Assembly (NCBI GenBank): GCA_017466455.1
Contig: JAFTUD010000053.1
Span: 1-6,424 of the forward strand
Direction of reading: 5' to 3'
From: Clostridia bacterium
GTDB taxonomy: Bacteria; Bacillota_A; Clostridia; Oscillospirales; CAG-272
Length of the DNA stretch: 6,424 bases
Positions 5,923 through 6,424 of the stretch are shown piece after piece (positions within the stretch are counted from its first letter, which is position 1; each line of letters starts with the position of its first letter). The notes under the pieces were generated by a model. It did no database searches and was not told where the DNA came from. It saw nothing but the letters and a program-made list of their open reading frames with translations. A program made the translations under genes and the position numbers.

Positions 5923-6424
5923 TTGCTTTCTTGGGTCGATATAGTGGTCAGCATCAGCAAATCTACCATATGTACCCTTAGATTTTTCGTAAGCCTCGTT
6001 TGGCTCCATGCCCTTCTTAATGAAGTCAGTCATCTTGCCGAGAGAAACGAATTCATAACCGATAACCTGATTGTCCTTGTCAAGCGCCATTCTTGTGCAG
6101 TAGCCCTCAGTCATTTCAAGGTAACGAACACCCTTTGCCTTAGTACCGTACATAGTACCAACCATTGAGCGTGCGCCCTTACCAAGGTCTTCCATACCTG
6201 CGCCGATAACAAGACCGCCCTCAGAGAATGCACTTTGAGTTCTTCCGTAAACGATTTGGAGGAAAAGCTCACGCATAGCAGTGTTAATAGCGTCGCAAAC
6301 AAGGTCAGTGTTAAGGGCCTCAAGAATTGTCTTGCCGGGGAGGATTTCCGCTGCCATAGCTGCGGAGTGAGTCATACCGGAGCAACCGATAGTCTCAACG
6401 AGAGCTTCCTCAATAACGCCGGCC
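5920..6424 (-). CDS. IscU/NifU-like iron-sulfur cluster assembly scaffold protein, N-terminus cut by window edge
   Basis: The visible 167 residues are open through the right edge of the window, so the start lies outside. GCSGMTHSAAMAAEILPGKT (13-32 of the visible part) matches the conserved scaffold segment that in IscU reads GCGSAIASSS...GKTLDEAL. The first Cys corresponds to the second of the three cluster-ligand cysteines in IscU. The region where IscU carries its third ligand Cys (HCS) is not recognisable here: a different segment follows, with Cys43 and Cys109, then SEGGLVIGAGMEDLGKGARSM and a long C-terminal tail ending in DHYIDPRKQ. It is therefore a divergent member with an altered or extended C-terminal half, not standard SufU or IscU. 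It is transcribed just upstream of, and probably coupled to, the GGGtGRT gene. Cluster building for a partner is likely but unproven. Confidence 0.82.
   Translation of the reverse strand, partial: AGVIEEALVETIGCSGMTHSAAMAAEILPGKTILEALNTDLVCDAINTAMRELFLQIVYGRTQSAFSEGGLVIGAGMEDLGKGARSMVGTMYGTKAKGVRYLEMTEGYCTRMALDKDNQVIGYEFVSLGKMTDFIKKGMEPNEAYEKSKGTYGRFADADHYIDPRKQ

Noticed and set aside
5531..6168. Plus-strand open frames across the GGGtGRT and scaffold genes
   Set aside because: They mirror highly biased codons of the real minus-strand genes; neither has a ribosome site or family motif.

Overview
The window looks like chromosomal DNA from a low- to mid-GC Gram-positive anaerobe, most likely an uncultured gut-type member of Clostridia (Bacillota). 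Evidence for this is the A+T-rich intergenic DNA with strong Shine-Dalgarno sites, sigma-A type promoters with an extended -10, compact bidirectional terminators, a lipoprotein anchored by a type II signal, and a GGGtGRT-family gene next to an IscU/NifU-like scaffold gene, a pair I associate with Clostridia. The species cannot be named from the sequence.

Layout from left to right. (1) 1-822, minus strand: N-terminal 274 residues of a sodium:neurotransmitter symporter family (LeuT fold) transporter. It is cut by the window edge, starts with TTG and has its own promoter. (2) 899-930: terminator. (3) 972-2312, minus: NodB-type polysaccharide deacetylase-like protein with an extra C-terminal region resembling a wall-binding repeat. 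(4) 2420-3067, plus, divergent from gene 3: class 3 lipase-like serine hydrolase. (5) 3078-3932, minus, convergent with gene 4: ComEC-type metallo-beta-lactamase fold lipoprotein. Genes 4 and 5 share a bidirectional terminator that overlaps the last lipase codons. (6) 4095-4754, plus: four-helix membrane protein with a C-terminal SHOCT domain, driven by a perfect TTGACA-17-TATAAT promoter and visibly more A+T-rich than its neighbours. (7) 4791-4906: noncoding block of nested inverted repeats, including a 68-bp unit with terminal inverted repeats flanked by a 5-bp direct repeat. (8) 4907-5905, minus: GGGtGRT-family protein of unknown function. (9) 5920-6424, minus: IscU/NifU-like scaffold protein, cut by the right edge and co-transcribed upstream of gene 8.

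Most genes look like independent single-gene units, each with its own promoter and terminator. The one clear operon is genes 9 and 8 (14-nt gap, ribosome site overlapping the upstream stop codon). It is also the best candidate for undescribed biology: an iron-sulfur scaffold relative coupled to a conserved, cysteine-rich protein of unknown role. No CRISPR array, tRNA, rRNA or transposase gene was seen.
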